From Virgibacillus ihumii (GTDB lineage Bacteria > Bacillota > Bacilli > Bacillales > Amphibacillaceae), in assembly GCF_902726655.1 (NCBI RefSeq), contig NZ_CACVAN010000001.1:3782001-3846000 (forward strand): a stretch of 64,000 nt of DNA, written 5' to 3'. Below the pieces are notes generated by a model. It was not told where the DNA came from and did no database searches. It saw only the letters and a list, made by a program, of their open reading frames with translations. This document shows, one piece after another, positions 1-8,600 of this stretch. Every line of letters starts with the position of its first letter. The first letter of the stretch is position 1. The position numbers were made by a program, and so were the translations under genes.

Positions 1-156
1 ATTGTATTAGAAGAGTCAGTATATTAGGATTTTTACCATCTAATTAAGTTGAAAAAATGTCGTTTAATGTTGGGAAAGCTTCCCGATCTGGGATGCTTAA
101 GTATATAGAAAAAAACTTAATAATCATGAAATTTTTGTTGAGGAGTGTTTTTATTT

Positions 157-1059
157 ATGAAAGATCTTTATCCTTCAAGAAAAAATGATCAGCCGTCAAT
201 TTTGGAGCGGAAGGATCCTGTGATTCATACAGACCGATCTAAAGATAATCAGGCTCCGATTTCAAAAGAACAACTTGATTCCTATGAACAAAATGGGTTT
301 TTGCAGATTAAAAACTTCTTTTCTGAAAAAGAAGTAACGGATATGCAGAAAGCCATTTTTGAATTGCAGGACTCAACGAAGGGTGTCAGCTCGGACAAGG
401 TCATCCGTGAGCCCGAAAGCGAAGACATCCGTTCCATTTTTCATGTCCATCAGGATGATGATTTTTTCAAGAATATAGCGTATGACAGCCGTATTCTTGA
501 CATTGTAAACCATCTTTTGGGAAGTGATGTATATATACACCAATCCCGCATTAATTATAAACCGGGATTTAAAGGGAAAGAGTTTGATTGGCATTCGGAT
601 TTTGAAACCTGGCATGTGGAAGATGGCATGCCGCGGATGAGAGCTGTCAGTCTGTCAATTGCCTTATCCGACAATTACACATTTAACGGGCCTTTGATGC
701 TTATACCAGGGTCCCAGAGCTACTATGTCAGTTGTGTAGGGGAAACACCTGACGATAACTACAAAGAATCGTTGCAAAAACAGAAACTTGGTGTTCCGGA
801 TCAGGAGAGTCTCCGTTACCTTACGAAAAAGGGGAATGGCATATCCGTGCCCACCGGGAAGGCAGGATCGATCACGCTGTTTGAATCGAACACGATGCAC
901 GGTTCAACAAGCAATATGACACCATATCCGCGCAACAATTTATTTATGGTGTACAACAGCGTTGAGAATCGTTTGGCAGAACCGTTCTCCGGCGGAAAAG
1001 AACGTCCGGAATATATTGCTGTACGAGAAGGCGCAAGAAGCCTGACCGCTGCCAGATAA
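157..1059 (+). CDS. ectD: Ectoine hydroxylase (EctD)
   Basis: Predicted Fe(II)/2-oxoglutarate dioxygenase that converts ectoine to 5-hydroxyectoine, a compatible solute used in salt and heat stress. The protein has 300 residues, the usual EctD length. Visible family features are the iron ligands in the WHSDFETWH segment (H-x-D) and a later [15 protein letters not shown] segment with the distal His. The N-terminus ([12 protein letters not shown]) is typical of Bacillaceae EctD. The start at 157 is preferred over an upstream GTG at 145 because GAGGAG at 140-145 is a well-spaced ribosome site for 157. No ectABC genes lie downstream, so it appears to be a separate transcription unit ending at the terminator at 1094. 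The 156 bases upstream show no promoter I can call with confidence. Confidence 0.93.
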   Translation: MKDLYPSRKNDQPSILERKDPVIHTDRSKDNQAPISKEQLDSYEQNGFLQIKNFFSEKEVTDMQKAIFELQDSTKGVSSDKVIREPESEDIRSIFHVHQDDDFFKNIAYDSRILDIVNHLLGSDVYIHQSRINYKPGFKGKEFDWHSDFETWHVEDGMPRMRAVSLSIALSDNYTFNGPLMLIPGSQSYYVSCVGETPDDNYKESLQKQKLGVPDQESLRYLTKKGNGISVPTGKAGSITLFESNTMHGSTSNMTPYPRNNLFMVYNSVENRLAEPFSGGKERPEYIAVREGARSLTAAR

Positions 1060-1093
1060 ATAGAAATATAGAGGGGAAGCTTTCCTATGGATG

Positions 1094-1125
1094 GACTGCT
1101 GCAATTAATGCGGCAGTCTTTTTTT
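1094..1125 (+). terminator. Rho-independent terminator of ectD
   Basis: GACTGCTGC pairs with GCGGCAGTC (one G-U pair) around a 7-base loop and is followed by seven T residues. Confidence 0.85.
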
Positions 1126-1171
1126 AGCAGGCAAGAAAGTATAAAATACTTTGCATAAGTGCAACTAAGGC

Positions 1172-1194
1172 TGTCACCTAAAGGCTTGGTGACA
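1172..1194. repeat. Inverted repeat downstream of PLA2-like gene
   Basis: TGTCACC and GGTGACA form a 7-bp perfect stem with a 9-base loop. It lies between ectD and the 3' end of the minus-strand PLA2-like gene. There is no clear T tract on either strand, so it may be a weak terminator or an mRNA end structure. Confidence 0.4.
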
Positions 1195-1231
1195 ACCAAG
1201 TTTTCTAATATCTGGCTGAATCAGATTCTGT

Positions 1232-1528
1232 TTAGTTTCGCCTGCGACCTGCACAAGTAAAAAGTTGCTGCAGTTTCATATAGTTATACATGGCCGCAGC
1301 CTGTCTGCCTTTTCGAGTGTTACCATTAACTTTCGGCTGCAGGCAATCAAGAAATGCCCTGTCACATCGGCATTTTGATCTGGAACTGCGGTAACATTTG
1401 TCATGAGCTTTGCAACATGCATCCACATCGTTAATTGGGGCGCCAGGTCCGCTGCAGCCCGGTCCACACCATCTGTAGCCCGGGAATATCCGTAACCCCC
1501 GCACAGGTTTTGCATATATTTTTGACAT
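1232..1528 (-). CDS. Small phospholipase A2-like protein
   Basis: A 98-residue protein with the core of the secretory or parvoviral-type phospholipase A2 fold. A calcium-loop-like CGPGCSGPG lies at residues 21-29, and the catalytic-type DACCKAHDKCY helix carries His42-Asp43. The eight cysteines are placed as in disulfide-bonded PLA2. It would cleave the sn-2 ester of phospholipids. There is no signal peptide, so it may be cytoplasmic, spore-associated or released by lysis; the sequence does not decide. The start at 1528 is chosen because GAGGGAGGG lies just upstream of it. The gene is alone on the minus strand, divergent from the Cys/His-rich gene at 1795. The fold call rests on the two motifs; enzyme activity is inferred. 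Confidence 0.75.
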   Translation of the reverse strand: MSKIYAKPVRGLRIFPGYRWCGPGCSGPGAPINDVDACCKAHDKCYRSSRSKCRCDRAFLDCLQPKVNGNTRKGRQAAAMYNYMKLQQLFTCAGRRRN

Positions 1529-1750
1529 GAAAAACCCTCCCTCTGTCATTGTTTTGGCAGACAGGAAAGGATAGAACTTTCCTGCCCGTATGGTATTCGC
1601 TCAAAAGCTTAGCGATTGTCTCGTTTTCTAATCCCTCTACTGCAGATTATGTATATCGATAAAAGATTGATTGCGCATGTGCACTACTGAGAGAAAAAAT
1701 AATCATTTCTGCTTGAGACTATGAAACCTGTCCAATCAATAAACGATTTA

Positions 1751-1767
1751 TATTCATATTATGAATA
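1751..1767. promoter_or_regulatory. Palindrome upstream of Cys/His-rich gene
   Basis: TATTCATATTATGAATA is a palindrome of 8-bp arms around one central base, ending 27 bases before the start codon at 1795. The internal CATATTATG also resembles a sporulation sigma-K -10 element (CATANNNTA) with one mismatch. It could be an operator or part of a promoter. Confidence 0.35.
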
Positions 1768-1794
1768 GAGTTAATCGAAAGGGAGGGGTTTCGG

Positions 1795-2055
1795 ATGTGT
1801 TATTGTGATGCTCGTGATCATTATGATGAACACTGCATAAATGATTGTCATTATAAAACGAAAAGGTATTGTCACAATCCCTGTAAACATCATAATCCAT
1901 GCAAGAAAAACTGTTGTTATAATCACTGCAGGAAAGATTGCAAACATGATATTTTTAAAAAGAAGAGACATGGTCACGATTCCTGCAGATGTTTTGATCT
2001 TTTTAAAGTAAAAGAGGAAAAAAACCATTGTCACTGTTGTGGCAGATATTATTAA
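1795..2055 (+). CDS. Cys/His-rich small protein, possible spore coat or metal-binding protein
   Basis: I do not recognise a family. The 86 residues contain 16 cysteines and 12 histidines in spaced clusters such as CHNPCKHHNPCKKNCC and a C-terminal HCHCCGRYY, with many lysines and few hydrophobic residues. This composition suits metal binding or disulfide cross-linking, as in small coat proteins of spores. There is a strong ribosome site (AAGGGAGGGG) and a compact intergenic region with a palindrome. No signal peptide or membrane segment is seen. A role in spores is inference only. Confidence 0.7.
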   Translation: MCYCDARDHYDEHCINDCHYKTKRYCHNPCKHHNPCKKNCCYNHCRKDCKHDIFKKKRHGHDSCRCFDLFKVKEEKNHCHCCGRYY

Positions 2056-2084
2056 AAAGAGCTCAGGGGTTGTATTCGGAAATA

Positions 2085-2128
2085 ACGAAACAGCGCTGCA
2101 GCCGTTATCAGCTGCAGCGCTGTTTCGT
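2085..2128. terminator. Bidirectional terminator between convergent genes
   Basis: A perfect 17-bp stem (2085-2101 with 2112-2128) with a 10-base loop lies between the Cys/His-rich gene and hmoB, which converge. The flank read on the minus strand (TTATTT) is T-rich; the plus-strand flank is less so. Confidence 0.8.
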
Positions 2129-2159
2129 GTTCGTATCTGGTATTTCAGTATGGCAGGTC

Positions 2160-2660
2160 TTATTTATCCGGATTGACCATCCGATAGGTGGTTACAAAAG
2201 GACGATCGGCAAAATATGCCGGCTGTTTAACATTTCCATCTTTATGTGCCTGTTTAAATTGAGTTGAATTCTTCCAGTCATCGAAATCCTCTTTTGAAGC
2301 CCATTGTGTAAACACAACATACTGGTGGCCTTTCTTGGGCCGGAGCAGCCGGAATGCTTGAAAACCAGCGAACGAATCAACATGCTGCTGACGGTTGCGG
2401 AAGTTTTCTTCAAAAACAGCTGTGCCTTCTTCCGTAACTGGAATATTATTCATCACAACATAGCCTTTATTTCTAATTTGTCCTTTTTGTAAAATTGCTT
2501 CAAACTCACGTCCTGATGCGAAGACGCTTTTCTTTTTTTCGGATTCATAGTAAACAAGCGTGCTGCCTTCCCCGTTCATAAAAAACAATTCAAGTTCCGG
2601 GTGTCTGTCTTTTAATTTTATCAAAAAATCAAATGTACCTTTCGTCATAAATGCATTCAT
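2160..2660 (-). CDS. hmoB: Heme-degrading monooxygenase HmoB
   Basis: This 166-residue protein matches the length and layout of B. subtilis HmoB (YhgC). The C-terminal half is the antibiotic-biosynthesis-monooxygenase (ABM) ferredoxin-like domain, visible as FRLLRPKKGHQYVVFTQW followed by the ESK/DDW-type helix. HmoB opens the heme ring and releases iron. It is divergent from pbpF, as in B. subtilis where hmoB and pbpF sit beside hemEHY. The start has AAAGGGG upstream. A Fur-box-like sequence sits next to its probable -35 element. Confidence 0.88.
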   Translation of the reverse strand: MNAFMTKGTFDFLIKLKDRHPELELFFMNGEGSTLVYYESEKKKSVFASGREFEAILQKGQIRNKGYVVMNNIPVTEEGTAVFEENFRNRQQHVDSFAGFQAFRLLRPKKGHQYVVFTQWASKEDFDDWKNSTQFKQAHKDGNVKQPAYFADRPFVTTYRMVNPDK

Positions 2661-2699
2661 ACAGTTTCCCCTTTCTGAAATCTCTTTATCTTAATAATA

Positions 2700-2724
2700 C
2701 CCTCTTTCCTGCAATGTTAGTCAA
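2700..2724 (-). promoter_or_regulatory. Probable hmoB promoter
   Basis: On the minus strand TTGACT (2724-2719) is followed 17-19 bases later by GGTATT/TATTAT. Vegetative-type promoter, called from sequence only. Confidence 0.45.
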
Positions 2725-2739
2725 TTATAATGATTATTA
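2725..2739. promoter_or_regulatory. Fur-box-like operator
   Basis: TTATAAT-G-ATTATTA matches the 7-1-7 Fur consensus TGATAAT-N-ATTATCA at 12 of 14 arm positions. It abuts the hmoB -35 element in the hmoB/pbpF intergenic region and would suit iron repression of heme degradation. Confidence 0.5.
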
Positions 2740-2818
2740 ATTTATAGTAGATATTATTGCTTTTTAAATGACGAAATCTGTCGTATACTATACAGGTACA
2801 ATTATTAGAGGTGGATAC

Positions 2819-4948
2819 ATGAAAAGGATAAAGTGGCTGGTACTTTCGTTTGCTGTAGTAGCTGTACTGGGGCTTATGGGCTATGCTGCCGTTGTATTCG
2901 GCGGTGCACTGGTTGTTGACGAAGAAGAGCTCACGCTTGATGCAACAACTACGATTGAAACCACCGACGGAAAAGTTATCGGCAGGGTGTTTGATGAGAA
3001 CCGGATTCCGGTCAGTATTGATAAAATTCCCAAACACGTGCAGGAAGCGTTTGTTGCCATCGAGGACAGGCGGTTTTATGAGCATGAGGGTGTCGATTTT
3101 AGGTCAGTCGTACGGGCGGTTATGGAAGATATTGCCGCAATGGCAAAAGTGGAAGGCGCAAGTACCATTACAATGCAGCTTGCCAAGAATCTGTTCCTGC
3201 ACAACGATAAAACCTGGATGCGGAAAACGAAAGAAGTTATGGCTGCAATTCACCTGGAACGTGAGCTTTCCAAAAAACGAATTCTGGAATTATATTTAAA
3301 TGAAATTTATTTTGGACAAGGTGTTTACGGAGTGGAAGCAGCCTCCCGGTTTTATTTTTCCAAATCAGTCAATGACCTGACAATTGCGGAAGGTGCACTA
3401 TTAGCAGGGATGGCCAAGGGGCCGAATGGTTATTCGCCGATTGATCATCCGGACAAAGCCTTATCGCGCCGAAATCTTGTATTGCAGGTCATGGACGATA
3501 CCGGGAAAATTTCGACGGAACAGCGAAAGAAAGCGCAGAATAAATCACTTGGATTAGATCTGCGAAAAGATAAGCCAAATCCCTGGGCAGACGGATATAT
3601 CGACTTGGTACTGCAGGAAGCACGGGAGAAGCACGATCTATCTATAGATGAACTGAAACAGGGTGGATACCGGATTATTGTCAACATGGATAAAGAAGCC
3701 CAAAAAATTGCCCATGAACTTTTTACAGAAGACCGATTTTTTCCGGGCAGTACAAAAGGCGTGCAGGGCGCTTTCGTCATGATGGAAAAGGCTTCCGGGA
3801 AAATAACCGCTGCAATTGGCGGAAGAGGCTATCAGCTTGGGGATCTGAACCATGTGACGGTTAAGCGACAGCCCGGATCGGTTATGAAGCCCATTGCTGT
3901 ATACGGCCCGGCGATGATGAAAAAAACATATCAGCCATATTCGGTAATACCTGATCAAAAAATGGAAATAAATGATTATACAGCAACAAATTACGACGAT
4001 CAATATGCCGGAGCGGTCACGATTTATGATGCACTTGTTCAATCCAAAAATGCTCCGGCAGTCTGGCTTCTTGATCAAATTGGTATTTCGTATGCAAAAG
4101 ACTACCTGCAGCAGATGGATATCACGATTGAGGATCAAGGTTTGGCTGTTGCATTAGGTGGTTTGAGTAAAGGACTTACCCCGCTTCAGATGGCAGAGAG
4201 CTACCGGACATTTGCGAGCGGCGGCAAGGCAATTGAATCAACAACTATCAGCAAGATTTACAACAGGGAGCAGCAAACTATTTTTAAGGCGGACCCGGAA
4301 GAGACACAAGTCTTCAGTCCACAGTTAGCATGGAATATGACCGAAATGCTGACAGAGGTCGTAGAAACAGGAACCGGAAGCGCTGGTGAGTATTCCAAAG
4401 CACTGGCAGGTAAAACCGGATCAACGGAGCACCCGTTTGTGAAAGGTGAATACAAAGATGCCTGGTTTGTAGGTTACACACCTGAATACGTCAGTGCATT
4501 ATGGATGGGATATGGAACATCTGACGAGAACCATTATCTCACTGGCGGGAGTGAATATCCGACTCGTCTGACCAAAGAAATTTTATCGGAGCTGAATGAA
4601 ACTGAAAATCTTGCGGCATCCTTCACCAAACCTGAGCAAGTGGAGGATTTGCCGGAGCCGATTGAACTGCCGAATAATATTAACCTGCAGTCGGAACTTG
4701 CATTTGGCGGGTTTTCACTTTTTCAGGGAAAGCTGAATTGGACCGGTTCATCAGATAACCGTGTCGTCTATCGTATTTATCGTGAAGAAGAAGGAATAGA
4801 CGAACGTGTCGGTGAAGTAAAGGGAAAGTCTGAATATGTAATTGACAACTTAAATCTGTTCCGGTCTTCCGCTTATTATGTAGTGCCGTATAATCCATTG
4901 ACAAAAATAGAAGGAAAGAAATCCAATACGGTGGAAATATCCCTGTAA
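2819..4948 (+). CDS. pbpF: Class A penicillin-binding protein (PbpF type)
   Basis: Bifunctional peptidoglycan glycosyltransferase and DD-transpeptidase of 709 residues. An N-terminal membrane anchor (about residues 5-30) is followed by a GT51 domain with the EDRRFYEHEGVD catalytic motif near residue 80. The transpeptidase has SVMK near Ser354, SKN near 409 and KTGS near 532. The C-terminal 80 residues look like a fibronectin-III-type module. The start at 2819 is chosen because AGAGGTGG lies 5-12 bases before it; an upstream in-frame ATG at 2768 has no such site. Its place beside hmoB and hemEHY matches B. subtilis pbpF. Confidence 0.92.
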   Translation: MKRIKWLVLSFAVVAVLGLMGYAAVVFGGALVVDEEELTLDATTTIETTDGKVIGRVFDENRIPVSIDKIPKHVQEAFVAIEDRRFYEHEGVDFRSVVRAVMEDIAAMAKVEGASTITMQLAKNLFLHNDKTWMRKTKEVMAAIHLERELSKKRILELYLNEIYFGQGVYGVEAASRFYFSKSVNDLTIAEGALLAGMAKGPNGYSPIDHPDKALSRRNLVLQVMDDTGKISTEQRKKAQNKSLGLDLRKDKPNPWADGYIDLVLQEAREKHDLSIDELKQGGYRIIVNMDKEAQKIAHELFTEDRFFPGSTKGVQGAFVMMEKASGKITAAIGGRGYQLGDLNHVTVKRQPGSVMKPIAVYGPAMMKKTYQPYSVIPDQKMEINDYTATNYDDQYAGAVTIYDALVQSKNAPAVWLLDQIGISYAKDYLQQMDITIEDQGLAVALGGLSKGLTPLQMAESYRTFASGGKAIESTTISKIYNREQQTIFKADPEETQVFSPQLAWNMTEMLTEVVETGTGSAGEYSKALAGKTGSTEHPFVKGEYKDAWFVGYTPEYVSALWMGYGTSDENHYLTGGSEYPTRLTKEILSELNETENLAASFTKPEQVEDLPEPIELPNNINLQSELAFGGFSLFQGKLNWTGSSDNRVVYRIYREEEGIDERVGEVKGKSEYVIDNLNLFRSSAYYVVPYNPLTKIEGKKSNTVEISL

Positions 4949-5049
4949 TTTAAACAAATTGATGACAATACTTCCTGTTTGCTATACACCGCAAATGGAA
5001 ATCGATATAGTAATAGTTGCTAACAGTTAAAGAGGGTGAAATCAAATCA

Positions 5050-6084
5050 ATGACGAGAACTATCAATGATTCCATTATAAAAGCTTATAAAGGTGAGAAA
5101 ACGGATTATACTCCTGTATGGTATATGCGGCAGGCCGGCCGGTCACAACAAGAATACCGGAAATTGAAGGAAAAGTATTCGCTGTTTGAAATCACGCATC
5201 AACCGGAACTTTGTGCATATGTGACAAGGCTGCCGGTTGAGCATTACGGTGTTGACGCAGCCATTTTGTATAAAGATATCATGTCTCCGTTACCGACACT
5301 TGGTGTTGACGTGGAAATTAAAAAAGGAATCGGCCCGGTTATTTACAATCCTGTATCAACCATTCAGGATGTTGAAAGGCTTGGTTCAATTAATCCGAAA
5401 GCTGATGTGCCGTATGTTCTTGAAACTATCCGCCTGCTCAGTGAAGAACAGCTCGATGTGCCGCTGATCGGTTTCAGCGGTGCCCCGTTTACACTTGCGA
5501 GCTACATGGTTGAAGGCGGACCATCAAAAAATTATGCTAAAACAAAAGCATTAATGTACAGTAAGCCGGATGTTTGGTTCGCGCTAATGGACAAACTGGG
5601 TGATATGATTATTGCGTACGTTCGTGCGCAAATCGAAGCAGGTGCAAAGGCCATCCAGATCTTTGATTCATGGGTGGGCGCATTGAATGCTGCCGACTAT
5701 CGATTCTTTATTAAGCCTGTCATGAACCGGATTTTTACAGCGTTACGGAATGAGAATGTACCACTGATTGTTTTTGGTGTTGGCGCAAGACACTTGCTGT
5801 TGGAATGGAATGATCTTCCTGTGGATGTTATCGGATTGGATTGGCGCACTTCGATTACAGAGGCACGGGGGATGGGGGTAACGAAGGTTTTACAAGGTAA
5901 TCTTGACCCCGCGATTCTGCTTTCCGACTGGGAAACAATTGATAAAAAAACGAAGGAAATTCTGGAGCAGTCGGTTCAGGATGGCCACCACGTTTTTAAC
6001 CTGGGGCATGGTGTAACACCGGAAGTGAATCCGGAAACACTGAAGAAACTGACTGAACTTATTCATACCGATTCAAAACGATAA
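5050..6084 (+). CDS. hemE: Uroporphyrinogen decarboxylase HemE
   Basis: Decarboxylates the four acetate side chains of uroporphyrinogen III to give coproporphyrinogen III in the cytoplasm. The 344 residues include the substrate-binding [14 protein letters not shown] motif near the N-terminus and the central [17 protein letters not shown] segment, both diagnostic. The ATG at 5050 follows AGAGGGTG at 5031-5038, a slightly long spacing, but an upstream TTG start at 5017 lies before that site. It is the first gene of a hemE-hemH-hemY operon: 24 bases separate its stop from the hemH start. Confidence 0.95.
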   Translation: MTRTINDSIIKAYKGEKTDYTPVWYMRQAGRSQQEYRKLKEKYSLFEITHQPELCAYVTRLPVEHYGVDAAILYKDIMSPLPTLGVDVEIKKGIGPVIYNPVSTIQDVERLGSINPKADVPYVLETIRLLSEEQLDVPLIGFSGAPFTLASYMVEGGPSKNYAKTKALMYSKPDVWFALMDKLGDMIIAYVRAQIEAGAKAIQIFDSWVGALNAADYRFFIKPVMNRIFTALRNENVPLIVFGVGARHLLLEWNDLPVDVIGLDWRTSITEARGMGVTKVLQGNLDPAILLSDWETIDKKTKEILEQSVQDGHHVFNLGHGVTPEVNPETLKKLTELIHTDSKR

Positions 6085-6108
6085 TTTTGAACAGAAGAGG
6101 TGGCTGAA

Positions 6109-7047
6109 ATGGAAAGAAAAAAAGTAGGATTACTTGTCATGGCATATGGAACACCAAATAAGGAAGCGGATATTGAGCCGTATTATACACATATCCGGCA
6201 TGGACGAAAGCCGTCTGACGAAGCGTTGCAGGATTTGAAAGACCGCTATAAAGCAATCGGTGGCATTTCGCCATTGGCCAGGATTACACAGGAACAGGCA
6301 AAGGCACTGGAAATTAATCTCAACGCCAGTCAGGAAGAAGTGGAATTCAGCGTCTATATTGGCCTGAAACATATCACACCATTTATTGAAGATGCTGTAC
6401 AACAGATGGCGGAAGACGGTATTAAAGAAGCTGTGTCACTTGTACTCGCGCCACACTATTCCACATTCAGCGTGAAGGCCTACAATAAACGTGCAGGTGA
6501 CGAGGCTGAAAAGCACGGCATCACTATTGAATCTGTTGAAAGCTGGTATAATGAGCCAGGATTTATTAAGTATTGGGCCGATCAGATTAGCACAGTCTAT
6601 GATGACATGTCTGCCGAAGAACGTGACAAGGCTGTATTGATTGTATCAGCACACAGTCTTCCAGAGAAAATTTTGCAAAATGGCGATCCATATCCTGACC
6701 AGTTAAAAGAAACAGCTGCTTTGATTGCTGATGAGGCCGGGATCAAAGACTATGCAATCGGCTGGCAGAGTGAAGGGAATACGCCCGATCCATGGCTTGG
6801 ACCGGACGTGCAGGATTTAACCCGTGACCTTCATGAAAAAGAAGGGTACGAGTCGTTTGTCTATGCCCCTGTCGGATTCATTGCCGATCACCTGGAAGTA
6901 CTGTATGACAATGATTATGAATGTAAAGTAGTGTGTGACGAAATTGGTGCGGCGTATCACCGTCCGGAAATGCCAAATGTTCACCCACAATTTATCGAGA
7001 CTTTGTCAAATGTAGTTTTGAAAAAAGTAAAGCGTGAGGTCCGATGA
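6109..7047 (+). CDS. hemH: Coproporphyrin ferrochelatase HemH (CpfC)
   Basis: Inserts ferrous iron into coproporphyrin III in the Gram-positive, coproporphyrin-dependent heme pathway. The 312-residue protein starts [15 protein letters not shown], like B. subtilis HemH. The active-site His region (SAHSLPEKI) and the [12 protein letters not shown] segment are visible. The start at 6109 is set by AGAAGAGGTGG just upstream; an in-frame GTG at 6100 overlaps that site. The 3' end overlaps hemY by an ATGA junction, indicating translational coupling. Confidence 0.94.
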   Translation: MERKKVGLLVMAYGTPNKEADIEPYYTHIRHGRKPSDEALQDLKDRYKAIGGISPLARITQEQAKALEINLNASQEEVEFSVYIGLKHITPFIEDAVQQMAEDGIKEAVSLVLAPHYSTFSVKAYNKRAGDEAEKHGITIESVESWYNEPGFIKYWADQISTVYDDMSAEERDKAVLIVSAHSLPEKILQNGDPYPDQLKETAALIADEAGIKDYAIGWQSEGNTPDPWLGPDVQDLTRDLHEKEGYESFVYAPVGFIADHLEVLYDNDYECKVVCDEIGAAYHRPEMPNVHPQFIETLSNVVLKKVKREVR

Positions 7048-8441
7048 GCGAAATGAAAAAAATTGCAATTGTGGGCGGTGGCATAACAGGGTTATCTACT
7101 GCCTACTATTTGCAAAAAGAAATCCAGATGAGAGGTCTGCCATATGAGGTGCGACTGTTTGAAGCTGATTCCCGGCTTGGTGGGAAAATCAGCACGGTGA
7201 AGCGGGGCGGTTTTACAATTGAACGCGGACCCGACTCGTTTTTATCCCGGAAACAGCCCGCTGTGAAACTGGCGGAAGAGCTGGGCATGCGGGAAGAACT
7301 TGTCCGTAATGGGACTGGTCAGTCTTATATTCTCGTAAACAACAAATTGCATAAAATGCCTAAAGGGGCCTATATGGGAATTCCCGTACAGGTTCGGCCG
7401 TTCCTGTTTTCTGGAATTTTTTCCCCGGCTGGCAAGCTTCGTGCCGGTATGGATTTTCTGCTCCCAAAAGGGAAGAAAGGGGATCAGACTCTTGGCGGCT
7501 TTTTCCGGCGTCGTTTTGGAAATGAACTCGTGGAAAATCTTATTGAACCATTGCTTTCCGGAATTTACGCCGGGAACATCGATGACATGAGTCTGATGGC
7601 AACATTTCCGAACTTTTATGAATTGGAACAAGAGCATCGAAGTTTAATCAAAGGCTTGCAGAAAACGACACCGAAAAAGAAAAAATCTTCCGGCAAAAAG
7701 CTCGGCATGTTCTTTTCATTTAAAGGCGGGTTGGAGTCAATGGTTGACCGCCTTTCCGAGGAATTGGGCGATGTTTTGTCGTTGAACACGGCGATTGATC
7801 ATATTGAAAAAAAAGACCATGGCTACCATCTGCTTCTCAACGATGGCGATGTGTATAAGGCTGATGCGGTTGTGTTGGCGACCCCACATTATACTGTTCC
7901 AAAAATGTTTAGCCAGTATGACTTTTTTCAGGCGTTTAAAGAGGTGCCGGCGACATCTGTCGCCAATGTTGCACTTGCATTTGATGCCTCAGCGATTAAA
8001 AAAGATATTGATGGAACAGGCTTTGTTGTGTCACGGAACAGTGATTTTCGCATAACCGCCTGTACATGGACGCATAAAAAGTGGCCGAATGCTGCACCGG
8101 AAGGAAAAGTGCTGCTGCGCTGCTATGTCGGGCGTCCGGATGATCAGGCCGTTGTGGACATGAGTGATGAGGAAATTACCAACATTGTTCTGCGTGATTT
8201 GAAGAAAACAATGAAGATTACCCAGGAACCTGAATTCAGCGTAATTTCCCGCTGGAAAAATGCGATGCCGCAGTATACGGTTGGGCATAAAGAGCGAATT
8301 GACAATGTCCGCTCCGCCATGGAACAAGAGCTGCCAGGAGTATATCTGGCCGGAAGTTCATACGAGGGAGTCGGCGTGCCCGATTGCATCGGACAAGGTG
8401 AACAAGCTGTGGAAGAAGTACTTGAATTTTTGCAAAAGTAA
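7044..8441 (+). CDS. hemY: Coproporphyrinogen III oxidase HemY (CgoX)
   Basis: FAD enzyme that oxidises coproporphyrinogen III to coproporphyrin III, the step before HemH in Firmicutes. The 465 residues begin with the dinucleotide motif [16 protein letters not shown] and contain [20 protein letters not shown], typical of the protoporphyrinogen oxidase superfamily. The C-terminus carries the second FAD-contact motif ([16 protein letters not shown]). The gene is coupled to hemH by a 4-base overlap and ends the operon at the strong terminator 8451-8495. Confidence 0.94.
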   Translation: MSEMKKIAIVGGGITGLSTAYYLQKEIQMRGLPYEVRLFEADSRLGGKISTVKRGGFTIERGPDSFLSRKQPAVKLAEELGMREELVRNGTGQSYILVNNKLHKMPKGAYMGIPVQVRPFLFSGIFSPAGKLRAGMDFLLPKGKKGDQTLGGFFRRRFGNELVENLIEPLLSGIYAGNIDDMSLMATFPNFYELEQEHRSLIKGLQKTTPKKKKSSGKKLGMFFSFKGGLESMVDRLSEELGDVLSLNTAIDHIEKKDHGYHLLLNDGDVYKADAVVLATPHYTVPKMFSQYDFFQAFKEVPATSVANVALAFDASAIKKDIDGTGFVVSRNSDFRITACTWTHKKWPNAAPEGKVLLRCYVGRPDDQAVVDMSDEEITNIVLRDLKKTMKITQEPEFSVISRWKNAMPQYTVGHKERIDNVRSAMEQELPGVYLAGSSYEGVGVPDCIGQGEQAVEEVLEFLQK

Positions 8442-8450
8442 CAGGAAGGG

Positions 8451-8495
8451 AACCGGTGCTGGATGATCCTAATATCATCCAGCACCGGTTTTTTG
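8451..8495 (+). terminator. Rho-independent terminator of the hem operon
   Basis: A 17-bp perfect stem (8451-8467 with 8474-8490) with a 6-base loop is followed by a T run. Confidence 0.93.
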
Positions 8496-8563
8496 TTTCG
8501 TTTGGTGGCCAACTTCGAGAGATTTGTACAATAATATCAATGAACCTCTGTCTTAAATACAAA

Positions 8564-8593
8564 AAGCGCTCCCGAATCTAATCGGGAGCACTT
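8564..8593 (-). terminator. Terminator of pepF
   Basis: GCTCCCGA (8568-8575) pairs with TCGGGAGC (8582-8589). Read on the minus strand the stem is followed by CTTTTTGTATTT, just after the pepF stop codon. Confidence 0.85.
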
Positions 8594-8600
8594 CACCAAA

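Noticed and set aside
73..1086. Inverted GGGAAAGCTTCC and GGAAGCTTTCC flanking ectD as mobile-element ends
   Set aside because: The match is only about 11 bases around a common HindIII-like palindrome, with no target duplication seen.
1276..1515. 79-codon minus-strand frame inside the phospholipase-like gene
   Set aside because: It is a shadow of the real gene in another frame and lacks the PLA2 motifs.
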